Below are positions 32,144 to 40,440 of a stretch of 64,000 nucleotides of DNA, piece after piece. Numbering within the stretch: position 1 is the first letter of the stretch; every line of letters starts with the position of its first letter. The translations under genes were made by a program, and so were the position numbers. The DNA is from Candidimonas sp. SYP-B2681 (GTDB taxonomy: Bacteria; Pseudomonadota; Gammaproteobacteria; Burkholderiales; Burkholderiaceae_B): assembly GCF_003971065.1 (NCBI RefSeq), contig NZ_RYDV01000005.1:62001-126000 (forward strand), in the 5' to 3' direction. Below the pieces are notes generated by a model. The model was not told the DNA's origin. It was given only the letters and a program-made list of their open reading frames with translations, and ran no database searches.

Positions 32144-33505
32144 ATGAGGGTGACAGTAATAGGCAGCGGCTATGTGGGCCTGGTGACAGGAGCCTGTCTG
32201 GCCGATGTGGGTAACGATGTGCTGTGCATGGATGTCGATCCTGCAAAGATTGCGCTGCTCGAGGCAGGAGGGGTCTGTATCTACGAACCGGGCCTCGAAG
32301 AAATAATCAAAAGAAACGTAGAGGCCGGCCGTTTGCGATTCACGACCGATGTCCGGCGAGCGGTAGAGTTCGGGGTGCTCCAGCTGATTGCGGTTGGCAC
32401 ACCGGCCGATGAAGACGGATCCGCGGATCTACAGTATGTGTTGAATGCGGCGCGCGCCATCGGCAAGTACATGAATGAGTACAAGGTCGTTGTTGACAAA
32501 AGCACAGTGCCGGTCGGAACCGCTGATAAGGTGAAGGCTGTCATTGCAGCCGAATTGGAGCGCCGTGGTGAGACCATCGACTTCAGTGTGGTATCAAACC
32601 CCGAGTTCTTGAAAGAGGGCGTCGCCATTGACGATTTCATGCGCCCTGACCGCATCGTTATCGGGTCCTCGGATGAACACGCCATTCATATCATGCGCAC
32701 GCTGTATGCACCATTCCAGCGTCAGCATGATCGACTTCTAATCATGGATGCACGTTCTGCGGAGCTCACCAAATACGCTGCTAACGCGATGCTCGCGACC
32801 CGTATTTCGTTCATGAACGAACTCGCCTTATTGTCCGAGAAACTCGGTACCGATATTGAATTGGTGCGGCAAGGAGTTGGCTCGGACCTGCGTATAGGAT
32901 GGCACTTTCTTTACCCAGGTTGCGGGTACGGCGGTTCCTGTTTTCCTAAGGATATCCAGGCTCTCCTTCGTACCGCCACAGGGGCAGGAAGTGAACTGAA
33001 AGTTCTGGCGGCGGTAGAAAGGGCCAATGAACGTCAAAAGCTGGTACTGGTCGACAAGATAGTCGCCCGTTTTGGCGAAGATCTTACCGGCCTGCGTTTT
33101 GCCTTGTGGGGGCTCTCATTCAAACCAGACACCGACGATATGCGCGAGGCGCCCAGCCGCGTGATTATTGCCGAGCTTTTGCGGCTCGGTGCTTCCATCG
33201 TTGCCTATGATCCTGCAGCGATCGACGAAGCCAAGCGTATTTTTGGGGTTTCCCATCCACAGCTTGGCTACGCCGCCCAACCGATGGCAGCACTAGATGA
33301 TGCGGATGCCCTGATCATTGTTACCGAGTGGAAAGAGTTCAGAAGCCCAGATTTTGAAACCATCAAATTCAAGTTGAAGAGTCCCATAATTTTTGACGGA
33401 CGAAATATTTTTGACCTGCACGACGATGGCCTGAAGGGTATCGAATACTTCGGAATCGGCCGGAACTCTGTAGCCACTGAACTGACTTTAGAGAGAGTGG
33501 AATAA
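32144..33505 (+). CDS. ugd: UDP-glucose/UDP-HexNAc 6-dehydrogenase family protein
   Basis: Oxidises the C6 hydroxyl of a UDP-sugar to a carboxylate with NAD+. The start at 32144 ([25 protein letters not shown]) is set by CAGGAGAA seven bases upstream; the open frame extends 110 codons further left but that part is not protein-like and overlaps the divergent gene. The product has 453 residues, the active-site [17 protein letters not shown] with the catalytic Cys, and [18 protein letters not shown]. By sequence it resembles UDP-glucose dehydrogenases, but as first gene of the wlbA-wbpD-wbpE cassette it may use UDP-GlcNAc. The 280 bases upstream should hold its promoter. Confidence 0.9.
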   Translation: MRVTVIGSGYVGLVTGACLADVGNDVLCMDVDPAKIALLEAGGVCIYEPGLEEIIKRNVEAGRLRFTTDVRRAVEFGVLQLIAVGTPADEDGSADLQYVLNAARAIGKYMNEYKVVVDKSTVPVGTADKVKAVIAAELERRGETIDFSVVSNPEFLKEGVAIDDFMRPDRIVIGSSDEHAIHIMRTLYAPFQRQHDRLLIMDARSAELTKYAANAMLATRISFMNELALLSEKLGTDIELVRQGVGSDLRIGWHFLYPGCGYGGSCFPKDIQALLRTATGAGSELKVLAAVERANERQKLVLVDKIVARFGEDLTGLRFALWGLSFKPDTDDMREAPSRVIIAELLRLGASIVAYDPAAIDEAKRIFGVSHPQLGYAAQPMAALDDADALIIVTEWKEFRSPDFETIKFKLKSPIIFDGRNIFDLHDDGLKGIEYFGIGRNSVATELTLERVE

Positions 33506-34563
33506 TGTTGAAAGTTGCACTCGTAGGCTGTGGCCGGATTTCGAAAAGGCACGCCGAATTACTGGGTAATGACCAAATCGCCGGCGCCGCACTGGTCGCA
33601 GTGTGCGACATAGTAGAAGAACGGGCGGCCGCTACGGCGGAACAATTCAATGTTCCCGGTTTTGTCGATATGCATCGGATGATGCGCGAGGTGGAGATCG
33701 ATATAGTGGTTGTCCTCACTGAAAGCGGTCATCACGCGCAACATGTCAAAGAACTGGCACCCTATGGCAAGCACATTGTTGTAGAAAAGCCGATGGCGCT
33801 TACGCTGGATGATGCCGACGACATGATCAGGGCATGCGAGAGAGCCAGAATCAAATTGTTCGTCGTGAAGCAGAACCGTTTTAACGTTCCTGTGATGAAG
33901 CTCAGAGAAGCGCTGGAACGGGGGCGCTTTGGCAAGCTCGTAATGGGAACCGTCCGTGTCCGATGGTGCCGCCCTCAAGCCTATTATGACCAGGATCCCT
34001 GGCGCGGCACCTGGGCGATGGATGGCGGGGTCCTTACGAACCAGGCGAGCCATCACGTCGATTTGCTTGAATGGATGATGGGAGAGGTAGATAGCGTTGT
34101 TGCGATGAGCCGGACGGCACTCGTCAACATCGAGGCGGAAGATACTGCCGTTGTCATTCTGCATTTCCGCAATGGTGCATTGGGTTGCATCGAGGCCACC
34201 ACGGCAGTGCGACCCAAAGATCTGGAGGGATCGTTATCCGTTCTCGGAGAAAAAGGGTCCGTCGAAATCGGTGGTTTTGCGGTCAACGAAATGAAGGTGT
34301 GGAATTTTGTAGAGCCCGATCCCGAGGACGCTGAAGTAATGGAAAGATACTCCGTGAATCCACCCAATGTATATGGGTTTGGTCATCAGGAGTATTACGG
34401 TCATGTCGTCGACTGCATTATTAATAATAAACATCATATGGTCGACGGGCTGGAAGGACGAAAGAGTCTGGAACTAATCAATGCCATCTATGAATCGATA
34501 GAAACCGGCAGGGAAGTCAAAATGCATTTTCGGCCCAAGTACTCGAAGCTAGGGGCGAATTAG
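33505..34563 (+). CDS. wlbA: UDP-N-acetylglucosaminuronate 3-dehydrogenase-like (WlbA/WbpB)
   Basis: Gfo/Idh/MocA-type NAD oxidoreductase that oxidises C3 of UDP-GlcNAc-uronic acid to give the 3-keto sugar for amination. The 352-residue protein begins [20 protein letters not shown] (Rossmann fold), has VVEKPMALTLDDADDMI with the catalytic-type Lys, and GGVLTNQASHHVDLLEWMMG in the C-terminal domain. Length matches Bordetella WlbA. It shares one base with the previous stop codon (TAATG). The assignment rests on the neighbouring transferase and aminotransferase genes as well as sequence. Confidence 0.88.
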   Translation: MLKVALVGCGRISKRHAELLGNDQIAGAALVAVCDIVEERAAATAEQFNVPGFVDMHRMMREVEIDIVVVLTESGHHAQHVKELAPYGKHIVVEKPMALTLDDADDMIRACERARIKLFVVKQNRFNVPVMKLREALERGRFGKLVMGTVRVRWCRPQAYYDQDPWRGTWAMDGGVLTNQASHHVDLLEWMMGEVDSVVAMSRTALVNIEAEDTAVVILHFRNGALGCIEATTAVRPKDLEGSLSVLGEKGSVEIGGFAVNEMKVWNFVEPDPEDAEVMERYSVNPPNVYGFGHQEYYGHVVDCIINNKHHMVDGLEGRKSLELINAIYESIETGREVKMHFRPKYSKLGAN

Positions 34564-35033
34564 TGGCAGTCCCTAACGTTAAAACAATCTCCGTTACCAA
34601 TGCGGAGTTCGGTGAAAGAGTGACATTGGTCGATCCGGTCAATCTGTATGGATGCACGTTAGGAGACGATGTGTTTGTCGGCCCCTTCGTCGAAATACAG
34701 AAGGGCGTCAAAGTGGGAAATCGCACGCGGATTCAGTCTCATGCTTTTGTGTGCGAAATGGTCGAAATTGGCGAAGACTGTTTTATTTCCCACGGAGCCA
34801 AGTTCGTGAACGACCTCTTCAGTAATGGTGGGCCCGCTCGCGGAAATAAAGCGCTGTGGATGCCAACGATCCTGGGCAACAGGGTATCCGTCGGCACCAA
34901 TGCCACTGTGCTGGCGGTTTCCATCTGTAATGATGTGGTTATAGGCGCTGGTTCAGTGGTGACGCGAAATATCACTGAGCCCGGTATTTACGCAGGCAAT
35001 CCGGCCCGCAAAATAAGAGACATTCATGATTAA
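34563..35033 (+). CDS. wbpD: Sugar N-acetyltransferase, left-handed beta-helix (WbpD/WlbB-like)
   Basis: Acetyl-CoA dependent transferase that acetylates the 3-amino group of the UDP-diamino-uronic acid. The 156-residue protein is a hexapeptide-repeat beta helix (CTLGDDVFVGPFVEIQKGVKVG, then VSVGTNATVLAVSICNDVVI), with a catalytic-type His in CFISHGAKFVND and an end IYAGNPARKIRDI typical of the family. The start is a GTG at 34563 overlapping the wlbA stop. It is slightly shorter than characterised WbpD. Confidence 0.88.
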   Translation: MAVPNVKTISVTNAEFGERVTLVDPVNLYGCTLGDDVFVGPFVEIQKGVKVGNRTRIQSHAFVCEMVEIGEDCFISHGAKFVNDLFSNGGPARGNKALWMPTILGNRVSVGTNATVLAVSICNDVVIGAGSVVTRNITEPGIYAGNPARKIRDIHD

Positions 35034-36138
35034 ATTCCTTGACCTTTATTCTCAATATAAAAGCATCCAGTCCGAAATTGACGAAGCCATTTCAAAAGTC
35101 ATTGCTCAGTCTGCTTATATTGGCGGAGAAGTTGCTGAACAGTTCGAAGAAGATTTTGCTTCGTTCCAACAGGCTAACTACTGCATCGGCGTTGGAAACG
35201 GCACCGACGCGATCGAAATCGTACTTGAAGCGTTCGCATTTGCGCCAGGCTCTGAAATAATTGTGCCGGCCAACTCGTTCATTGCCAGCAGCGAAGCAGT
35301 GACTCGCAGCGGCTATAAAGTCGTCTTCGCCGACGTTGACCCGCTCACCTATACCCTTGATCCGGCAGATGTGCGCAGTAAGTTGACATCAAAAACGGTG
35401 GCGATAATTGCCGTCCACTTGTATGGCCATCCTTGCGATATGGACGCGCTCATGGCGCTTGCGGCCGAGTTTGATCTGAAAGTAATTGAAGACTGTGCGC
35501 AGGCGCATGGCGCCGAATTCCAGGGCACGCGTGTCGGTGCAATAGGGGATGCCGGCACATTCAGTTTTTATCCGGGGAAGAATCTGGGTGCATATGGCGA
35601 TGCCGGTGCAATCACCACCCATGATCCTGACTTGGCAAAGCAGTGTCGCATGATTGCCAATCATGGTCGCATCGACAAGTACGATCATCAATTTGAGGGA
35701 CGCAATAGCCGATTGGATGGCCTTCAGGCCGCGGTGCTTTCAGTCAAACTCAAGCATCTCGACATGTGGATAAATCAGCGTAACCGAGTGGCTGCGTTCT
35801 ATCTTGATCAACTGAAAGACATTGACGGTATTGTGCTTCCCACCATTGCCGACGGCTGCCGTCATGCATTTCATTTGTTCGTGGTGCGTTCGGTGAACCG
35901 AGATGCATTAGCCGACTTATTGAAGGAAAGGGGTATCCAAACAGGAGTCCATTATCCTATCGCACTTCCGAAACTTGCGGCATATCGTTACTTGGGAAGT
36001 CCCGACCCATCCATGTTTGCCAACCAGGTCGATGTACAACTTCTAAGTCTGCCGATTGGCGAACATCTGAATGACGACCAAATAGCCGAGGTCGCCGGCG
36101 CCGTCAGGATTTTCGGCTCGCAGACAGTAACGGCGTAA
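35026..36138 (+). CDS. wbpE: UDP-2-acetamido-3-keto-uronate aminotransferase (WbpE/WlbC-like)
   Basis: PLP aminotransferase of the DegT/DnrJ/EryC1/StrS class that aminates C3 of the keto-uronic acid with glutamate. The 370-residue protein has IGVGNGTDAIEIVLEAF, VIEDCAQAHGAEFQGTRVG, the PLP-lysine region SFYPGKNLGAYGDAGAI, and NSRLDGLQAAVLSVKLKHLD. It overlaps wbpD by eight bases. Together dehydrogenase, WlbA, WbpE and WbpD make UDP-GlcNAc3NAcA; the 2-epimerase (WbpI/WlbD) that would convert it to the manno form is not in this window. Confidence 0.92.
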   Translation: MIKFLDLYSQYKSIQSEIDEAISKVIAQSAYIGGEVAEQFEEDFASFQQANYCIGVGNGTDAIEIVLEAFAFAPGSEIIVPANSFIASSEAVTRSGYKVVFADVDPLTYTLDPADVRSKLTSKTVAIIAVHLYGHPCDMDALMALAAEFDLKVIEDCAQAHGAEFQGTRVGAIGDAGTFSFYPGKNLGAYGDAGAITTHDPDLAKQCRMIANHGRIDKYDHQFEGRNSRLDGLQAAVLSVKLKHLDMWINQRNRVAAFYLDQLKDIDGIVLPTIADGCRHAFHLFVVRSVNRDALADLLKERGIQTGVHYPIALPKLAAYRYLGSPDPSMFANQVDVQLLSLPIGEHLNDDQIAEVAGAVRIFGSQTVTA

Positions 36139-36148
36139 CTTCCGCCGT

Positions 36149-36186
36149 GCCTGTTCCGCGAGCCCCACATCAGGTCCGGAACAGGC
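36149..36186. terminator. Hairpin at the convergence of the two polysaccharide operons
   Basis: GCCTGTTCCG (36149-36158) and CGGAACAGGC (36177-36186) form a perfect 10-bp stem with an 18-base loop. It overlaps the last codons and stop of wbpG. No T-run follows, so it may block or stabilise converging transcripts rather than act as a classic terminator. Confidence 0.45.
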
Positions 36187-37291
36187 GCAAATAGCTGCGT
36201 TCGCACAGTTCCCATAATGGTTTTTCTGTGCCATACATGCAATGCGGCTTTCCGTCCCGCCTAAGGTACATCTCAAGATCATGCGGAGTCCATCCCATTT
36301 TCTTCAGAAAATACTGCTTATCGCGTTCTAATTCGTCTTCGGTCAGGTATGCAATGCCTTTGAGCCCCTCCAAGGCTTCTTCGCGCGTCATCTGCCCGGC
36401 AGAAACCAAGGTACCCAAGTGTAGTCGTCGCTTATCCACGCCGAATTTATTGGGAAGAATATAGCCTTGGTAAAAGCGCGTGAAAATCGACTCGTAATGC
36501 TTGTAAGGATAGGGTCTATATCCATATTCCGAACTGAGCTGCTTCAATGCTTCAAATTTATTGAAGGGCATCATATCGAGGAAAGATGTCCATTCGACGC
36601 GGCTTACGAGACGATACCAAAGATAATCCACCGTTCCGATAATGGGGAATGTCTTGATCTGAATGCTGCCAAAGTTTTTCGCTAATGCCTTTATGTTTTT
36701 CTTGTCGTACTTGAACCAGTTCCACCCCGGAGGCATCCGCATTCCTTCGGTGGCCTGATTGGTGCCCGCAAGAATATATTTGATATTGTGCTTGATGGCT
36801 TGCTGGTAATTCACGCCGAGCATGGCATTGTCGTAGAGTAATTCCACGTCGATGACATCGGCATCAAAGAAGGCCTGCATGAGCTTCTTGTATTCGCCCC
36901 ACTCGATGACATGGGTGTGCAGGTCTACTCCCAGTCCTTGTACCAGATGGGCAATGTTATGTTGTGCCAGTTCGCTGTTCCATCCGTTATCCATATGAAC
37001 CGCCAAGGGGCGCAAACCCCGCTTGACTGCCTGGACGAGAACCCATGAACTGTCCACGCCGCCGGATACGCCTACGACACAATCGTAGCGCTTGCCTTTG
37101 CCCGCAGCTTTGACTTTTTTGATGAAGGCGTTAAGTTCAAGTCGTTTGGCCACCGGATCTTGAAAAATGACGTCTTTGGATTTCGTCATGAATTCGCTGC
37201 AATAGTTACATACGCCATTCATGTCGAACCTGATGTCGGAAGCGGTGGTGTCCATTACACAATGAGTGCAAACCTGATATGAGTAAGTCAT
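36170..37291 (-). CDS. wbpG: N-acetyl sugar amidotransferase WbpG/PseA-like
   Basis: ATP-dependent enzyme that, with ammonia from HisH2/HisF2, turns an N-acetyl group of a nucleotide sugar into acetamidino. The 373-residue protein looks intact: Cys pairs CTHCVMDTT and CNYCSEF near the N-terminus (likely zinc or cluster ligands), the PP-loop VVGVSGGVDSSWV near residue 77, then AGTNQATEGMRMPPGW and TFPIIGTVDYLWYRL. Its ATG overlaps the hisF stop by four bases. Both partner genes immediately upstream are broken, so it either uses another ammonia source or is on its way to loss. Confidence 0.9.
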   Translation of the reverse strand: MTYSYQVCTHCVMDTTASDIRFDMNGVCNYCSEFMTKSKDVIFQDPVAKRLELNAFIKKVKAAGKGKRYDCVVGVSGGVDSSWVLVQAVKRGLRPLAVHMDNGWNSELAQHNIAHLVQGLGVDLHTHVIEWGEYKKLMQAFFDADVIDVELLYDNAMLGVNYQQAIKHNIKYILAGTNQATEGMRMPPGWNWFKYDKKNIKALAKNFGSIQIKTFPIIGTVDYLWYRLVSRVEWTSFLDMMPFNKFEALKQLSSEYGYRPYPYKHYESIFTRFYQGYILPNKFGVDKRRLHLGTLVSAGQMTREEALEGLKGIAYLTEDELERDKQYFLKKMGWTPHDLEMYLRRDGKPHCMYGTEKPLWELCERSYLRLFRT

Positions 37292-37854
37292 ACGTGTGAT
37301 CCCAGTAATCTTTCTAGATCCGCGTATTGCGGATACGTTATCAAGACGGCCCGGTGTGGGCCATGAAGCACAAACAGCGCGCCTGCAGCTGCTGCCGATG
37401 CCCCAGCGTCGATCGCCGCTTTGATATCCTCTAGCGAGCCTCCTCCTCCTAGAGCAATCAGCGGTACCCGTACAGCAGCGGCTGCCTGCCGTATCAAATC
37501 CAGGTCGTAGCCTGTCATTTCTCCATCCCGGTCTACCGCATTCACCAAAACTTCCCCTGCCCCCGCGGCAACGGCAGTTTTGGCGAAATTGAGCCAGCAG
37601 TCCGAGCGAGTCCTTGCGCTTCGGCTTTCGTAAAGCGCTGGCTTTTTTTGCCAGTTTCGCTTGACGTCTATCGAAATTACAATGCTTTGACTTCCAAATC
37701 GGGTGGCAAGCCTTGAAACGAGGTCCAAGTCATTAATGGCTGCCGATTGCAGGCATATTTTTTCGATGCCCAGGTCGAATAGTTGTGCTGCCTGATCTAC
37801 CGTACGCACTCCGCCGCCATAACAAAGCGGCATGAAGCATTCCCCTGCAAACAA
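37288..37854 (-). pseudogene. hisF2-like gene lacking its N-terminal quarter
   Basis: The reading frame from 37854 gives ECFMPLCYGGGVRTVDQA, SIVISIDVKRN, VLVNAVDRDGEMTGYDLDLI and LIALGGGGSLEDIKAAID, the middle and C-terminal part of the HisF-like ammonia-conducting (beta/alpha)8 barrel used in acetamidino sugar synthesis. About 188 residues remain where the family has about 255. The missing first 65-70 codons, including the first barrel strands and the conserved N-terminal Asp, are not in the 11 bases between this frame and the hisH stop, and an in-frame stop lies just upstream. This indicates a deletion at the hisH-hisF junction. The remaining frame could at best make a truncated barrel. Confidence 0.8.
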
Positions 37855-37865
37855 TGATGCGACCT

Positions 37866-38482
37866 TTAACCAACGCCTAACTCAACAAAATTTCGCATCA
37901 GCTCCATGCCAAAACGGTGGCTTTTTTCTGGATGAAACTGAACGCCAAATAGCCTCTTGCGCTGAAAGCCCGAGACGAATGCATTGCCGTAGTGAGCCAA
38001 GGCAATCGCATCTTCAGGATCATCGCAAGCCACAAAATATGAGTGCACGAAATAAAAGCGTTTCTCGCCTGCATCTGTGTGAAGCAGTGATTTCTTACGC
38101 GGTACGTGTATCGTGTTCCGTCCCATGTGCGGTACACGCAGTCCCTTGTTCTCGGAAAATGAGAAGTGCCGGACGTCTGCGTCGATCTATCCCAGGCCCG
38201 GCAGCAGTCCTTCTTCACTGCTACGGCATATCAGTTGCATGCTCAGACAAATACCCACTACCGGAACCGCATCGTCCTGGGCCAGTGCCTGGAGCCCCTG
38301 GCGGCAGGCCGCGCGACTCAAGTTGCGCCATTTCATGATCGAATGCACCGACACCGGGGATCACCAATTTCCTGGCTGCGCAGAGGTCTTCAGGCACGGA
38401 AACACGTTGGGCTTGTCCGGCAGCGCGTTGGATCATTCGAATAACCGAATGGGCCTGCGCCGTAATCAAGTACGCCAATCAT
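37866..38482 (-). pseudogene. hisH2-like glutamine amidotransferase pseudogene
   Basis: Remnant of the glutaminase that supplies ammonia to WbpG through HisF2. Starting at the ATG at 38482, right after asnB, the frame reads MIGVLDYGAG and is then lost; similarity continues in a second frame as HSVIRMIQRAAGQ and LVIPGVGAFDHEMAQL, then shifts again near 38310 to ALAQDDAVPVVGICLSMQL. A TAG at 38187-38189 stands where the family has Trp (GLG-stop-IDADV). The end reads FYFVHSYF and GVQFHPEKSHRFGMELMRNF. The nucleophile motif is GICLSMQ instead of GICLGMQ. Several independent lesions make a sequencing error an unlikely explanation. Confidence 0.85.
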
Positions 38483-40381
38483 TTATGCGTATTCTCCGCA
38501 ACCGGTCTGCTCGTACCATCGAAGGAAGTTGACCCATCGCCACAAATGGGGCGCACCTTTGGCTTTGCCGCTGGCCATTGCATCGAACTGCTCGACCATG
38601 GCGCGACCGTTTAAAAAAGGCACGTCGTGACTGGTTTGCAGCCAGCTGCGAACGGTCGCCGACTTCTCGGTGAACCATGAATGTTCTGGAGTCTCAAACC
38701 CGATTTTGTCCTTTCGATCAAGTAACTCGTCAGGAACAATACCGCGCATCGCGGCGCGAAATACGCTTTTTGTCTCGCCGCTTCGAGAGATCAGGTAGTG
38801 CTCCGGAAGCGAGAACATCAGGTTGGCGAAAGGAACGGTTAGAAAAGGGACGCGGCTTTCAAGCGAGAACTGCATTGAATTGCGATCGCCCTCGCGTAGA
38901 TAGCCAGGTAAATGGCGGTTCGTTAATGAACTTGCGAGCCGTTCCATTACGCGCCGGCCCCGGGCGCTTTCAAGTCGCTTTTCACGCTCGTACACCATTG
39001 TCACGCCAGCGTCACACAGCGCATCAGCGTTAAGCCATGAAGGTGTAAAAGGCCGTCCCATGGTCTTGCTTGCGATGCCGAACATGCTGTCGGGCAGGAC
39101 GATCGCCGCAAGGTACTGCCATGCTCGTGCGTAGCTTCGGCCCGGCCAGCGGGCCCAGTTGCGTGCGAAGCTCTGGGCGCCAGCAAGATCGCCGCGCTCG
39201 AGCATGCTGAGCATGCGGTGCCCCGGGTAACCTGCATAACCTGCCAGAAGTTCATCCGCGCCTTGCCCTTCAAGCGTTACCGTAATATTGTTTTCATGCG
39301 CCAACTGAAAGACACGATACTGCGCATAGGCGCTAGTACTGGTAAAGGGCTCACCTTGCAGATGAATCAGGCGATCGAGGTCGCGCGTCAGATCACTTCC
39401 CGATGCGCTGACCTTGTGTGAATTGGCGCCGACGAATTGATTTATTCTGTCTATCCATGGCTCTTCGCACTGCTTGAATCCTGGCGCTATGAAGCTAAAG
39501 GTATTGATGGGTTGCGTGGGCTCGAGGTAACGCATGGCGCACACAATGGCCGACGAATCTATGCCGCCGGATAGTGCTGCACCCAAGGGAACATCACTGC
39601 GCAGGTGAACGCGAACATTGTGAAGAAACTGTTCACGGACCGCCTCGGCCGCCTGGTCGAAACTAAGTTCTGACTTCTCACGGAAATCGGGTTGCCACCA
39701 GGTCTGTTGCTGGCTCGCCTTGGGATTCGACAGATCGACCTTCATCCAGTGGCCTGGAAGCAGTTGCTGGATTCCTCTGATGAACGTCTGCTGCTGGTTG
39801 TCAAAGTCGCCGTGCACCAGATAGTCATAACAGCGCTGCCAGTTGGCCTGAGGCTTTTTATCGCGCAGGCTAAGTAGTGCCGCAGGCTCGGACGCGAACA
39901 GGAAACGATCCTGCTCTTGTTCGAAATAAAAGGGCTTGATTCCGAAGGCGTCCCTGACACAGGTCAGCGTTTTTTCTTGAGCGTCATACACGGCGAAGGC
40001 GAACATGCCTTCAAGACGTACCAGACATGTCTCCTTCCATTCCTGCCAGGCTGCGAGCAATACCTCGGTGTCTGAATTCGTATAAAAGGCACGCCCAAGG
40101 GCGATGAGCTCTTGCTTCAGTTCGCGGTAGTTGAATATGGTTCCGTTGAAAATAATACTGTATCGACCTTCACGGGACCTCATGGGTTGGCTGCCGCCTG
40201 CGCTCAGATCAATAATGGAAAGCCTGGTGTGTCCCATTGCGAGCTGGCCACCACATACGCTGAAAAGATTGCATCCTTGATCGTCAGGTCCGCGTTTTTG
40301 AAGCTTGGCTTGGGAATTTGCAATTCTATTGTTCAAATCGGTGGGTGGGTTGCGCCACCAGCCGCCAGTAATACCGCACAT
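38483..40381 (-). CDS. Asparagine synthetase-like amidotransferase (AsnB/WbpS type)
   Basis: A 632-residue glutamine-dependent amidotransferase. The N-terminal class II glutaminase has the nucleophile Cys2 (MCGITGGWW) and RLSIIDLSAGGSQPM; the synthetase half has the PP-loop LGAALSGGIDSSAIV near residue 255. Within polysaccharide loci such proteins amidate uronic acids to uronamides (WbpS in Pseudomonas aeruginosa is an example) rather than making asparagine. Here the candidate substrate is the uronic acid made by the facing dehydrogenase cassette. It lies directly before the hisH remnant. Confidence 0.88.
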   Translation of the reverse strand: MCGITGGWWRNPPTDLNNRIANSQAKLQKRGPDDQGCNLFSVCGGQLAMGHTRLSIIDLSAGGSQPMRSREGRYSIIFNGTIFNYRELKQELIALGRAFYTNSDTEVLLAAWQEWKETCLVRLEGMFAFAVYDAQEKTLTCVRDAFGIKPFYFEQEQDRFLFASEPAALLSLRDKKPQANWQRCYDYLVHGDFDNQQQTFIRGIQQLLPGHWMKVDLSNPKASQQQTWWQPDFREKSELSFDQAAEAVREQFLHNVRVHLRSDVPLGAALSGGIDSSAIVCAMRYLEPTQPINTFSFIAPGFKQCEEPWIDRINQFVGANSHKVSASGSDLTRDLDRLIHLQGEPFTSTSAYAQYRVFQLAHENNITVTLEGQGADELLAGYAGYPGHRMLSMLERGDLAGAQSFARNWARWPGRSYARAWQYLAAIVLPDSMFGIASKTMGRPFTPSWLNADALCDAGVTMVYEREKRLESARGRRVMERLASSLTNRHLPGYLREGDRNSMQFSLESRVPFLTVPFANLMFSLPEHYLISRSGETKSVFRAAMRGIVPDELLDRKDKIGFETPEHSWFTEKSATVRSWLQTSHDVPFLNGRAMVEQFDAMASGKAKGAPHLWRWVNFLRWYEQTGCGEYA

Positions 40382-40440
40382 AGGTGTCTCCTTGGCTACG
40401 CCAAAAACAAACGGATTCTGATTATCGAGAGCGAGTAGAT

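Noticed and set aside
37288-38482. Explaining the broken hisH-hisF by a single sequencing error
   Set aside because: There are at least two frameshifts, one nonsense codon and one large deletion, while all neighbouring genes are intact.
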